A stretch of 5,648 nt of DNA from Bacteroidota bacterium (GTDB lineage Bacteria; Bacteroidota; Bacteroidia; Flavobacteriales_F; PHOS-HE28). Made by a program: the position numbers and the translations under genes. The notes under the pieces are model-generated. The model was given only the letters and a program-made list of their open reading frames with translations, had not been told where the DNA came from and ran no database searches. Positions 1-5,648 of the stretch are shown here, piece by piece (position 1 is the stretch's first letter; the number at the start of each line of letters is the position of its first letter). Location of the stretch: contig JAEYYE010000084.1 of assembly GCA_023430945.1 (NCBI GenBank), forward strand, positions 1 to 5,648, in the 5' to 3' direction.

Positions 1-1283
1 TGCGCGAAGTTGGCCGGATCGCATGGCGTTGGCGGCGTTGGCCTGTACCACGCCATGGCCAGATCGAGCGGTGCGTTCGGTGAAGCGCTGGTGGTGATGC
101 CCGTCCAGTTGCCGGGCAGGGGGTTGGGTACCGTGAAGGTGAACCACACATCGTTCACGTTACCTACATTGCCACAGGTGGGGTTCGGTACAATGGATGC
201 CGAGCCGTTCTCGAAGGTGTATTGTGTGGGAACACAGGTGGTGTTCAAAGGCATCGGGATCGCATCGCACGGTTCATCGTTCGGCGGGCGCTGGGCTTCC
301 CATGCACAGATCTCGAACGCACCGTTCTCGTTACCGTTACGTTCCCAATAGCGGATGTAGACCGTAGATCCTACGGGCAAGCTTGAAACATCGAACACGC
401 CGGCCGGTTGTGAATTCGGGCCGGTCTGTCCTACGATCGTACAGGATCCTGGCAGTGGAACGAAGCCTGGCCCATTGGAGCAGCTTCCACTGGTGTAAAG
501 TTCGAACGCGCCAGCGCAGATGATCGACTCCTGGGTCTGGATCCCGATCAAACCTGAAGCTGGTACCTGTACTGAATACCAAAGATCGGCACCCTGGTAA
601 CCGGCACCGGTGCATTGCGGGATGGGAATGTTGCCGATCCCCACCGGTGCTGGCGAACCGGAGCTGGTCGCCGCCATGTTATCGCCGGCGGCATAATTGC
701 ACGCGGTACCATTCAAAGGGATCGGCGTGGCCCCGCATGGATTATCGTTCGGCGGTGGGTTGATGACTGTGCAAGTCACCATAATATCCATCATTGTGCC
801 TGTATTATAAGTTGCACCACAGGTCGCATTGAATACATACAAACGATATAAGGCAGCGGTCGAAGGAACGAAAGATTGTGACGATGGTCCATTCGGAGTG
901 CCACACCCATTATCATCACATGCGAGCACGCCCGGTATTGTAGTATTAGTTGTTATATAGATCATCGTATTCCCCGTGTTTCCACACAACGTAAATGTGT
1001 ATCGACGTCCGGGAACCCCGTAAAATCTTGAGAATTTGTTCACATCCTGACTGAAGATCACAGGGAAATTCGGGTCGCAGGTTGGTTGAGTATTAACCGC
1101 AGATCCCCATGAGACGTTCGCAGTTCCAGCATTGTTATCATGATCCCAAGTCATGTTCGCACCCAACATGCTGGGAATATTGCATGCGCAGTTGTTGCAA
1201 TCGATCGGCTGTTGTGCCATGATCGAGCCAGCGCCAAACAAGATCGCGAGGACAAAAAGCGGACGGAGTAAACGTGTCATCAT
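1..1283 (-). CDS. Giant modular exported protein, second paralogue (3' end outside window)
   Basis: I translated this by hand from the ATG at 1283-1281; the frame stays open for 427 codons to the left edge, so the C-terminus is missing. A second ATG follows directly at 1280. Residues 1-23 form a signal peptide ending in IMA before QQ. The mature start has C29, C32 and C34 (DCNNCAC). Residues about 84-171 form a beta-rich module with RFYGVPGRRYTFTLCG, TTNTTIPGV and ACDDNGCG. The first repeat module runs from about P177 to A330 and contains YQGADLWY, PASGLIGIQT and VYIRYWERNGNENG. A second begins at P333 (PPNDEPC) and is cut off. It is colinear with residues 35 to about 416 of the complete 1074-residue protein upstream, with about 15 extra residues between the Cys motif and RFY. 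By homology it should be an extracellular T9SS cargo with a C-terminal sorting domain, but that end is not visible. It follows its small partner gene by 15 bp, after a double stop TAATAA. Function unknown. Confidence 0.93.
   Translation of the reverse strand, partial: MMTRLLRPLFVLAILFGAGSIMAQQPIDCNNCACNIPSMLGANMTWDHDNNAGTANVSWGSAVNTQPTCDPNFPVIFSQDVNKFSRFYGVPGRRYTFTLCGNTGNTMIYITTNTTIPGVLACDDNGCGTPNGPSSQSFVPSTAALYRLYVFNATCGATYNTGTMMDIMVTCTVINPPPNDNPCGATPIPLNGTACNYAAGDNMAATSSGSPAPVGIGNIPIPQCTGAGYQGADLWYSVQVPASGLIGIQTQESIICAGAFELYTSGSCSNGPGFVPLPGSCTIVGQTGPNSQPAGVFDVSSLPVGSTVYIRYWERNGNENGAFEICAWEAQRPPNDEPCDAIPMPLNTTCVPTQYTFENGSASIVPNPTCGNVGNVNDVWFTFTVPNPLPGNWTGITTSASPNAPLDLAMAWYRPTPPTPCDPANFA
322..365 (-). 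repeat. 44-bp near-identical segment shared by the two giant genes (pair with 4105-4148)
   Basis: Positions 322-365 and 4105-4148 differ at 3 of 44 bases and encode TVYIRYWERNGNENG in the first module of each giant protein. DNA conservation here is higher than in flanking parts of the same module, for example the region encoding VFDVSSLPVG versus VFDAAAAGLATG. Confidence 0.8.
733..755 (-). repeat. 23-bp exact repeat at a module boundary (pair with 3595-3617)
   Basis: The 23 bases at 733-755 are identical to 3595-3617. Both encode PPNDNPC at the start of a beta-sandwich module: the first module in the second giant protein and the third module in the first. Degenerate versions of the same linker occur near 275-293 and 4050-4070. 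Such matched linkers are natural crossover points for gain or loss of modules. Confidence 0.8.
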
Positions 1284-1298
1284 GGTTTCCACTTTTTA

Positions 1299-1745
1299 TT
1301 ATTCAACGGTCGCTGGCAGTTCGATCCGATCGTTCGGATTGTTCGCATTCCAGGTCTCAACGGCCTGTTGGTAGGCAGCCCGATCGGCCGCTTCATTCCC
1401 GGTGAGCACATACAGCGGCCGCCCCTCGGGAGTGGTGTTCACTTGTGGCTGTGGTGTGATCACGGGAGTTGCTTCACGCAGTGCGATGCCGTAAGTAGCG
1501 ATCGAGCTCTTGATCTCGCCGATCGGAACGATCGGGCTGGCATTGATCTGCACGATGCTCAGATCGTCGAAATGGAAGAAGAGCTCCGCATTGGGATCCA
1601 CATCAAGCACTGCCTCGGTCATCTGCCGCTGGCCGATGATATCGATGGGCGCTTCGGCCTGTATGTAATGCACCACGCGTTGCTGCGCCATGGAAGCAAG
1701 GCTTCCGCAAAGCAGCAGGAGTAGGAATGAATATCGTTTTACCAT
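1299..1745 (-). CDS. Small exported protein of unknown function, second paralogue
   Basis: This encodes 148 residues. Residues 1-20 are a signal peptide (MVKR, a Leu-rich core, then SMA before QQ), so it is probably exported to the periplasm or beyond. The mature part aligns with the 150-residue protein upstream of the other giant gene. Shared features are HYxQA near residue 26, AVLDVDPNAELF at 45-56, DDLSIVQIN at 60-68, EIKSSI at 77-82, TGNEAADRAAY at 115-125, and WNANNP at 132-137. The predicted order helix, strand, strand, helix over about 40-90 recalls a ferredoxin-like or heavy-metal-associated fold, but the mature protein has no cysteine and hence no CxxC site; that likeness is inference only. 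The ATG start is preceded by an AGAAGG Shine-Dalgarno-like sequence at good spacing. It ends in TAATAA just before the next giant gene, suggesting co-transcription. No T9SS sorting domain is seen. I do not recognise the family. Confidence 0.88.
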   Translation of the reverse strand: MVKRYSFLLLLLCGSLASMAQQRVVHYIQAEAPIDIIGQRQMTEAVLDVDPNAELFFHFDDLSIVQINASPIVPIGEIKSSIATYGIALREATPVITPQPQVNTTPEGRPLYVLTGNEAADRAAYQQAVETWNANNPNDRIELPATVE

Positions 1746-1817
1746 GGCCGCCTTCTTTTGAACGAACTACGAATTTACGCCGATCTGTCAATTTTTGTGA
1801 AGTGCCGATCCATCTGA
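1746..1817 (-). other. Spacer between the two gene units, no terminator seen
   Basis: These 72 bp separate the TGA of the complete giant gene from the ATG of the second small gene. I see no stem-loop followed by a T-run in the minus-strand direction, so read-through into the second unit is likely. A TAAATTCG at 1777-1770 resembles a Bacteroidota -7 element, but there is no TTTG at 19-21 bp upstream of it, so an internal promoter is only a weak possibility. Confidence 0.5.
1751..1759 (-). promoter_or_regulatory. Shine-Dalgarno-like site before the second small gene
   Basis: The minus strand reads AAAAGAAGG and then five bases before the ATG at 1745. This is the clearest purine-rich ribosome binding site among the four genes and fixes the start of the 148-residue protein. 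The giant genes show no comparable site. Confidence 0.5.
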
Positions 1818-4800
1818 TCAGCGCTTCACGAAACGTGAGTTCCCTACCGTTCCGCCATGTTCATCGGTCACCTTCAGCACATAGCTGCCCTTCTCAAGTG
1901 CAGCCACCGGTATCGTTTCAGTGTTCCTGCCATTCACGCCGGCGAAAAGATCCTCTGCGATCAACCGCCCGCTCATATCCAGGATCTGCCACTTCATGTT
2001 CTTCTCCCTGGCCAGCACGAGGCTCAGGTACAACAGGTCATCAGCCGGGTTCGGGTGTACTTCCATTTCACCACCGGCCGTCATCATCACCATAACGGTT
2101 CGTGAGTTGGAAGCTTCACCATTTTTGCCCACCTGCATCAGGCGGTAGTAGGAGAGGCCTTGCAGCGGAGCATCATCGATGAACCGGTAGTTCGCGTTGG
2201 CCGCATCGCCGATCGCTTCCACCTGGCCGATGTCCTCGAAATGCACGCCGTCCGCTGAGCGCTCCACGTTGAAGTGGGAGAGATCGTTCTCCGAAGCCGT
2301 GGTCCATTCCACGGCCACATTGTTGCCTTCAGGCGTGGCCTGCAGATCGAGCAGTTCCACCGGCAGTATGATGCAGCCCACTTCGGCCGTACCGGTCCAG
2401 CTCATGTTGAAGGTTACCCCGTTCATCGAATAGTTGTCGATGTAGAGCAGGTACACTTCACCTACGAGCGCGTTGTAATGGCGAACGAAACCGTTACCAC
2501 CGGCGCCTTCGGATGTTGGCAGGGCGGCGTTCACCGCAAGGCCGGTAGGCCCGGCGCAGCAGGCCCAGGTGCATCGGCTTGGCGGCTGTGCCGGAGGGCA
2601 GATGTTACCGAGGTTCGATCCTGCCGGATAGGGACCCCATACGGCCAGGTCATAGTCGGCACCTGCCGTGGGCGTTACCGTGAAGCCAAGCGTTCCGGCC
2701 ACGGAGACCGAGAACGTGTACCAAAGACCCTGGCGCTCGTTGGCCGACATGCAGCCACGGTTCGCCGGGTTGAGATCGGCCACGCCACCGGTGTTCTGTG
2801 GGAATTGGTTCACCTGCGGCACAACGCTGCAAAGTGTGGTGGCACCAATGCAATCCGATGGTGGTGCAGGCGGCGGATCGCAGGTGACCGTTGCCGCATA
2901 TACCTGTCCTTGTGTGGGCGGCGAACTGGCGACGAAGACCGGGCTTCCATACTGCGTGAGCACGTAGGAATTCTGGTTCTGGAAACCACCCGCCGCAGTG
3001 TAGGTAATGTTGATCGGTTGGCCGATGTTGGCACCGATGTTCACCGATGCTGCCGATCCGTTCACGGTGTAGTTGGAGCAGGCTCCGCCTACGCACACCG
3101 TCACAAAGCTTCCGCCCCATCCATCGCCACCGGAATCGGCCATGTTCAAGGTATAGAAGCAATCCCCCGGAGGCGGATCGGTGCGGCGTGCGCAAATGTT
3201 GAAAGTGCCTTCGGTACCGGCTTCACGCCAAACCCGCACGTAAAGTGTGCTGCCTGGTGTCTGGCCGGTAACGTTCAGGTAAGGCATGCCGGTGGAACCT
3301 TGCTGGCTGCCCGCCGTGGCACACGCCACCTGGGTAAGGTTAAGGTTGTTGGCGCCGCATGAACCGGTTGAACTGTACACCGCCATGGCCGCGTTGGTCA
3401 TTGATCCGGCCTGCGTATCGAATTGCACCACACCATTTGGTGGAACAGTTACCGTGTACCAAACGTCGGTGGTGGGCGCACCACCACATGTCGGGTTGTT
3501 CACGTTCCAGGATCCGCTGGTAGGTGTTTGTGTAGCCGCTTCGTTGGTGGCGCCGGTGAGCACGCAGCCATAGTTCAACGCCAGCGGATATGCGCCGCAT
3601 GGATTATCGTTCGGCGGCGTCTGGTTGATGAAGGCGCAGATCTGGAAGGTGCCCACCCAGGGTTGTTCGCTCCAGATGCGCACGTAGATCGTTTCACCCG
3701 GATTAAGCGTGATGCCGGATGTGCTGTTGATCCGGGGCATCAGGTTCGCAGCCGTCTGGTTCTGGTTGCAACCGATCTGCGTCATGGTACCCGTGCCGCA
3801 AGCGGTGCCCGCGGTGAGCCTGTACCAGGCCATGCTCATGTTGTTGAGCGTGCCGGCGATCGAATTCACCGTGATGCCGGTGGGTGGCACTACGGCCGGT
3901 ACCTGGAAGCTGAACCAGAGATCGTTCCCCGGTGGCGTGCCGGCACACGTGCCGAAGGGAGCCGTGATGTTCGCGGTGAGCGGTGAAGCGTTCTCCGTGG
4001 AATACGTCACCGGCGCACAGGCCGTACCCAACGGCATCGCGATCGAGCCGCATGGGTTGTCGTTCGGTGGACGTATCGCTTCATACGCACAGATGTCGAA
4101 CGATCCGTTCTCGTTGCCGTTACGCTCCCAATAGCGGATGTACACCGTGGTCCCGGTGGCCAAACCTGCCGCTGCAGCGTCGAAAACAAGACCCGGTTCA
4201 GAGGTGGGACCGGTAAGGCCAACGGAAGTACAGCCACCCGGAAGTTGCGTGAAAGTGCCACCGCAGGTGGGTGCGGTATACAACTGGATCGCACCTGCGC
4301 AGATACTTCCTTCAGAAGTTTGTATCCCGATCAGGCCCGAAGCAGGTACCGTGGTGGTGTACCAAACGTCCGCACCCTGGTAGAGTGAACCGGCACAACT
4401 GGGTGGCGCACCGATCCCAGGGTTGATCGCAGCGGCGTTCGTGGCACCCACGTTCGAACCGGAAGCGTAGTTGCACGATGTGCTGTTCATCGGCAGCGCC
4501 TGCGCAGTACAAGGTTCATTGTTCGCTGGGAGTACATTCAAATTACAAGTGATCGTCACAGACATGATCGTATTGTCCGGATACATTACCGGACAATCAC
4601 CATTCAAAACATACAATCGGTGAGTTCCAGTTGTGGTGGCGATGAATGAAACTTGCGAAGGACCGTTCGTAACACCACAACCATCATCATCACAAGCAAT
4701 AACACCCGGGATCGTGGTGTTCGTTGTGACATAGATCATGGTATTTTCGGTCTCGCCGCAGAGTGACAACGTGTAACGCCGACCTGCCACAGTATAGAAT

Positions 4801-5042
4801 CTACCAAAACGACCGACGTTAAATGACGCGATCGTAACACTTCCAGGACAAGCGCCAGCAGTAGCTGATGTGGTAAGATTGATCGCAGTGCCTTGCATGC
4901 CTGGCATCGTGCATGCGCAGTTCCCGCAATCAGCCGGTTGCTGTGCTGCCACCTCGCTCGTTGCGCCCAAAGCGAACAAGGCCAGCACAAGGGCCAGCCG
5001 GTAGATCGATCGGAATATGGATCGGTTACTGTTCATCCACAT
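1818..5042 (-). CDS. Giant multi-module exported protein with T9SS type A sorting domain
   Basis: This encodes 1074 complete residues. Residues 1-33 are a signal peptide (VAA before QQ). C39, C42 and C44 form a C-x2-C-x-C motif near the mature N-terminus. A Cys-containing beta-module with TTNTTIPGV and ACDDDGCG occupies about 77-166. Three related modules of about 145 residues follow at 171-322, 325-472 and 476-620, each with an N-terminal NxPC, a DxWY/DLWF strand and a closing YxRxW...F(D/Q/N)ICA. A DSGGDGWGG module spans 628-721 and a PPC-like module 730-890 (GLWYTF, ADYDLAVWG, GEVYLLYIDNY). A fibronectin-III-like linker (893-988) leads to the T9SS sorting domain at 993-1074 (VHPNPADD, LDMSGRLI, GSYVLKV, FVKR). 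It should be secreted through T9SS to the surface or medium. No catalytic motif is seen; adhesin or matrix roles are possible but unproven. The ATG at 5042 or the one at 5036 may be the start; both lie inside the end of the upstream gene, and no Shine-Dalgarno is visible, so translational coupling is likely. Confidence 0.95.
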   Translation of the reverse strand: MWMNSNRSIFRSIYRLALVLALFALGATSEVAAQQPADCGNCACTMPGMQGTAINLTTSATAGACPGSVTIASFNVGRFGRFYTVAGRRYTLSLCGETENTMIYVTTNTTIPGVIACDDDGCGVTNGPSQVSFIATTTGTHRLYVLNGDCPVMYPDNTIMSVTITCNLNVLPANNEPCTAQALPMNSTSCNYASGSNVGATNAAAINPGIGAPPSCAGSLYQGADVWYTTTVPASGLIGIQTSEGSICAGAIQLYTAPTCGGTFTQLPGGCTSVGLTGPTSEPGLVFDAAAAGLATGTTVYIRYWERNGNENGSFDICAYEAIRPPNDNPCGSIAMPLGTACAPVTYSTENASPLTANITAPFGTCAGTPPGNDLWFSFQVPAVVPPTGITVNSIAGTLNNMSMAWYRLTAGTACGTGTMTQIGCNQNQTAANLMPRINSTSGITLNPGETIYVRIWSEQPWVGTFQICAFINQTPPNDNPCGAYPLALNYGCVLTGATNEAATQTPTSGSWNVNNPTCGGAPTTDVWYTVTVPPNGVVQFDTQAGSMTNAAMAVYSSTGSCGANNLNLTQVACATAGSQQGSTGMPYLNVTGQTPGSTLYVRVWREAGTEGTFNICARRTDPPPGDCFYTLNMADSGGDGWGGSFVTVCVGGACSNYTVNGSAASVNIGANIGQPINITYTAAGGFQNQNSYVLTQYGSPVFVASSPPTQGQVYAATVTCDPPPAPPSDCIGATTLCSVVPQVNQFPQNTGGVADLNPANRGCMSANERQGLWYTFSVSVAGTLGFTVTPTAGADYDLAVWGPYPAGSNLGNICPPAQPPSRCTWACCAGPTGLAVNAALPTSEGAGGNGFVRHYNALVGEVYLLYIDNYSMNGVTFNMSWTGTAEVGCIILPVELLDLQATPEGNNVAVEWTTASENDLSHFNVERSADGVHFEDIGQVEAIGDAANANYRFIDDAPLQGLSYYRLMQVGKNGEASNSRTVMVMMTAGGEMEVHPNPADDLLYLSLVLAREKNMKWQILDMSGRLIAEDLFAGVNGRNTETIPVAALEKGSYVLKVTDEHGGTVGNSRFVKR
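1821..2066 (-). other. T9SS type A C-terminal sorting domain (coding segment)
   Basis: This segment encodes residues 993-1074 of the giant protein. It shows the usual layout of the Por secretion tail family: xVxPNPADD at its start, a WQILDMSGRLI strand pair, a GxNxxTETIPV segment, the LEKGSYVLKV motif, and a short basic end FVKR. In known T9SS cargo this domain is recognised by the outer-membrane translocon and normally cleaved after export. Confidence 0.9.
2373..2855 (-). other. PPC-like module with GLWYTF and YLLYIDN motifs (coding segment)
   Basis: This segment encodes residues 730-890 of the giant protein. It starts DCIGATTLC and contains GCMSANERQGLWYTF, a YDLAVWGP strand, a Cys cluster near CTWACC, GEVYLLYIDNYS, and a final FNMSWTG...C. 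This pattern is familiar from Bacteroidota exoproteins, usually just before the sorting domain. It probably folds as a jelly-roll and may bind carbohydrate or calcium, but no binding residues can be named with confidence. Confidence 0.65.
3183..4532 (-). repeat. Array of three ~145-residue beta-sandwich modules in the giant protein
   Basis: Three head-to-tail coding repeats lie at 4532-4077, 4070-3627 and 3617-3183. Each starts at a Pro/Asn-rich linker (PANNEPC, then PPNDNPC twice), has a Cys about 14-20 residues later, a central DVWY, DLWF or DVWY strand, a paired Cys region, and ends in YIRYWE, YVRIWS or YVRVWR followed by FDICA, FQICA or FNICA. They resemble PPC-like extracellular modules of Bacteroidota exoproteins; the exact family is not assigned. 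The paralogue at 1-1283 has at least one whole and one partial module of the same type. Confidence 0.82.
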
Positions 5043-5478
5043 AGGGGAGCGGTTGCGGCTGTTGGTTATCGGGATTGTTCAGGTTCCATTCCTCCACATC
5101 CTGCACGTAGCGGGCATGGTCGGCCTGGGGATCACCGGTATCGATGTACATCGGCACTGTGGGTGCCGGGCCATAAAGTGCTGTAAGATCGGGTGTGCCG
5201 GGCAGCAGGGTGAGGCCGGTGCCGGTGATCGCGCTTCGGATCTCCGCTTCGGAAAGCTGCGCGCTGTTCACTTGGATCACACGCAGATCGTCCGAGGAGA
5301 AAACGTTCGCCATGGGATCGAGGTCGATCACCGCCTGGGTGGCCGCCTTCAATTCACTCAGCTCGAACACTTGCCCGGCCTGGAAATAATGCCGGCCGGT
5401 ATCCTGCGCGCTTGCACGCATCGTGGCCGCTGCGATCAGCAGTAGTGCGAGGGTCTTGATGTTCACGCGTTTGTTCAA
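5026..5478 (-). CDS. Small exported protein of unknown function, first paralogue
   Basis: This encodes up to 150 residues from a TTG codon at 5478. A GTG at 5466 is an alternative that would shorten it by four residues; no ATG lies before the end of the signal peptide except codon 20. TTG is preferred because AGGGA lies a few bases upstream. Residues 1-24 are a signal peptide ending in ASA before QD. The mature protein shares with the 148-residue homologue: HYFQA near 30, AVIDLDPMANVF at 49-60, DDLRVIQVN at 63-71, EIRSAI at 79-84, TGDPQAD at 114-120, and WNLNNP at 131-136, followed by a Pro/Gln-rich tail. The mature form has no cysteines and no T9SS tail. It overlaps the start of the giant gene by 11 or 17 bp, so the two are almost certainly one translational unit. 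It is the first gene of the putative four-gene operon. Function unknown; a partner, periplasmic escort or co-secreted protein is only a guess from context. Confidence 0.87.
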   Translation of the reverse strand: MNKRVNIKTLALLLIAAATMRASAQDTGRHYFQAGQVFELSELKAATQAVIDLDPMANVFSSDDLRVIQVNSAQLSEAEIRSAITGTGLTLLPGTPDLTALYGPAPTVPMYIDTGDPQADHARYVQDVEEWNLNNPDNQQPQPLPYVDEQ

Positions 5479-5502
5479 AATTTCCCTAAGTTACGTCGGG
5501 CG

Positions 5503-5535
5503 CCAATATAAGGTAACTTCGATCGTTGCAGCAAT
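5503..5535 (-). promoter_or_regulatory. Candidate Bacteroidota-type promoter for the four-gene operon
   Basis: Read on the minus strand, ATTG (5535-5532) is followed by 21 bases and then TATATTGG (5510-5503). This is one mismatch from the TAnnTTTG -7 element and has TTG at the expected -33 spacing described for the Bacteroidota housekeeping sigma factor. It ends 24 bp before the TTG start of the first small gene, giving a short leader. Found by eye from consensus and position only. A weaker TAACTTCG on the plus strand at 5514-5521 could serve the divergent ORF but lacks a matching upstream element. Confidence 0.4.
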
Positions 5536-5537
5536 TA

Positions 5538-5648
5538 ATGTTCCGGCCGATGCTCGTGCGGATCCCACCGGAGCTGCCTTATAGACGGCAGTGGATCAAG
5601 AAGGTTGCCCCGCTTGTTGACAACTGGCTAATATCCAGCGCATTCAAC
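5538..5648 (+). CDS. Possible 5' end of a divergent gene (runs off right edge)
   Basis: An ATG at 5538 opens 37 codons that stay open to the window edge, with an in-frame stop upstream at 5514. The peptide begins MFRPMLVRIPPELPYRRQ and continues with a basic then hydrophobic stretch (WIKK, VAPLVDNWLI). All three minus-strand frames here, and one of the other plus frames, are closed by stops, whereas this frame reads like ordinary protein. It would be divergent from the minus-strand operon with 59 bp between the two starts. There is no recognisable domain in so short a piece and no clear ribosome binding site. It may equally be chance open sequence. Confidence 0.4.
   Translation, partial: MFRPMLVRIPPELPYRRQWIKKVAPLVDNWLISSAFN

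Larger units (their letters stand above)
1..5478 (-). repeat. Diverged tandem duplication of a two-gene unit
   Basis: Unit 1 spans 5478-1818 and unit 2 spans 1745 to beyond position 1, both on the minus strand in the same order: small exported protein, then giant modular protein. The giant proteins align colinearly from the signal peptide through the second repeat module, and the small proteins share their signature blocks along their whole length. Similarity is clear in protein and patchy in DNA, so the duplication is old, or both units derive from a family of such units. Whether more copies lie left of the window cannot be seen. Confidence 0.88.

Noticed and set aside
337..615. A 92-codon minus-strand frame inside the second giant gene
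   Set aside because: It is out of frame with the continuous 427-codon reading that matches the paralogue along its length, and its Arg-rich composition is typical of a shifted frame.
1284..1298. The A/T-rich gap after TAATAA considered as a terminator
   Set aside because: There is no stem-loop before it and it directly precedes the ATG of the next gene; it is more likely an unstructured ribosome entry region.
1299..1745. Possible lipoprotein signal at C13 of the 148-residue protein
   Set aside because: The residues before this Cys are LLL, lacking the small residue expected at -1 of a lipobox, and the homologue has no Cys there. A standard cleavage at SMA before QQ fits better.
1770..1791. 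TTGACA followed by TAAATT in the 72-bp spacer, resembling a sigma-70 promoter
   Set aside because: Only 8 bases separate the elements, far short of the usual spacing, and this consensus is not the one used by Bacteroidota.
2274..3362. A 362-codon open frame on the plus strand opposite the giant gene
   Set aside because: It lies wholly antisense to a well-supported gene with recognisable domains, is rich in Arg, His and Gly as expected of a complement frame, and shows no domain or signal peptide. It is best explained by the codon bias of the real gene.
3423..3986. A 187-codon plus-strand frame and several shorter ones opposite the module array
   Set aside because: They are antisense or out-of-frame shadows that recur because the underlying modules repeat; none has a credible start or protein-like composition.

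Overview
The window looks like chromosomal DNA of a member of the Bacteroidota, most likely a Flavobacteriales-type organism with a GC-rich genome. The support is a type IX secretion system (T9SS) type A C-terminal sorting domain on a giant modular exoprotein, beta-sandwich modules of the 'PPNDNPCG...' style common in secreted proteins of this phylum, near-absence of Shine-Dalgarno sequences before most starts, and a promoter candidate resembling the Bacteroidota TTTG / TAnnTTTG type. The lineage is inferred from these features, not from a marker gene.

Nearly all of the window (1-5478) is coded on the minus strand and reads as two successive copies of the same two-gene unit. Unit 1 (5478 to 1818) is a 150-residue small exported protein followed, with a short overlap, by a complete 1074-residue multi-module T9SS cargo protein. 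Unit 2 (1745 to beyond position 1) is a 148-residue homologue of the small protein followed, after 15 bp, by a homologue of the giant protein that runs out of the window after 427 codons. The units are separated by 72 bp with no visible terminator, so all four genes may form one transcript starting near position 5500.

The giant proteins share a signal peptide, a C-x2-C-x-C motif just after the predicted cleavage site, a Cys-containing N-terminal beta-module encoded by noticeably AT-richer DNA, and then a row of about 145-residue beta-sandwich modules. The complete copy continues with a DSGGDGWGG-type module, a PPC-like module, a fibronectin-III-like linker and the T9SS sorting domain. They are probably exported to the cell surface or medium, perhaps as adhesin or matrix proteins. 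The small proteins have signal peptides, a shared DxDPxA / DDL / TG...AD / WNxNNP signature and no recognised family. The duplicated pairing suggests that each small protein works with its adjacent giant protein, but no function can be assigned.

At the right edge (5479-5648) is a short upstream region with a promoter candidate for the operon and the possible 5' end of a divergent plus-strand gene. No RNA genes, CRISPR arrays, insertion sequences or attachment sites were seen.
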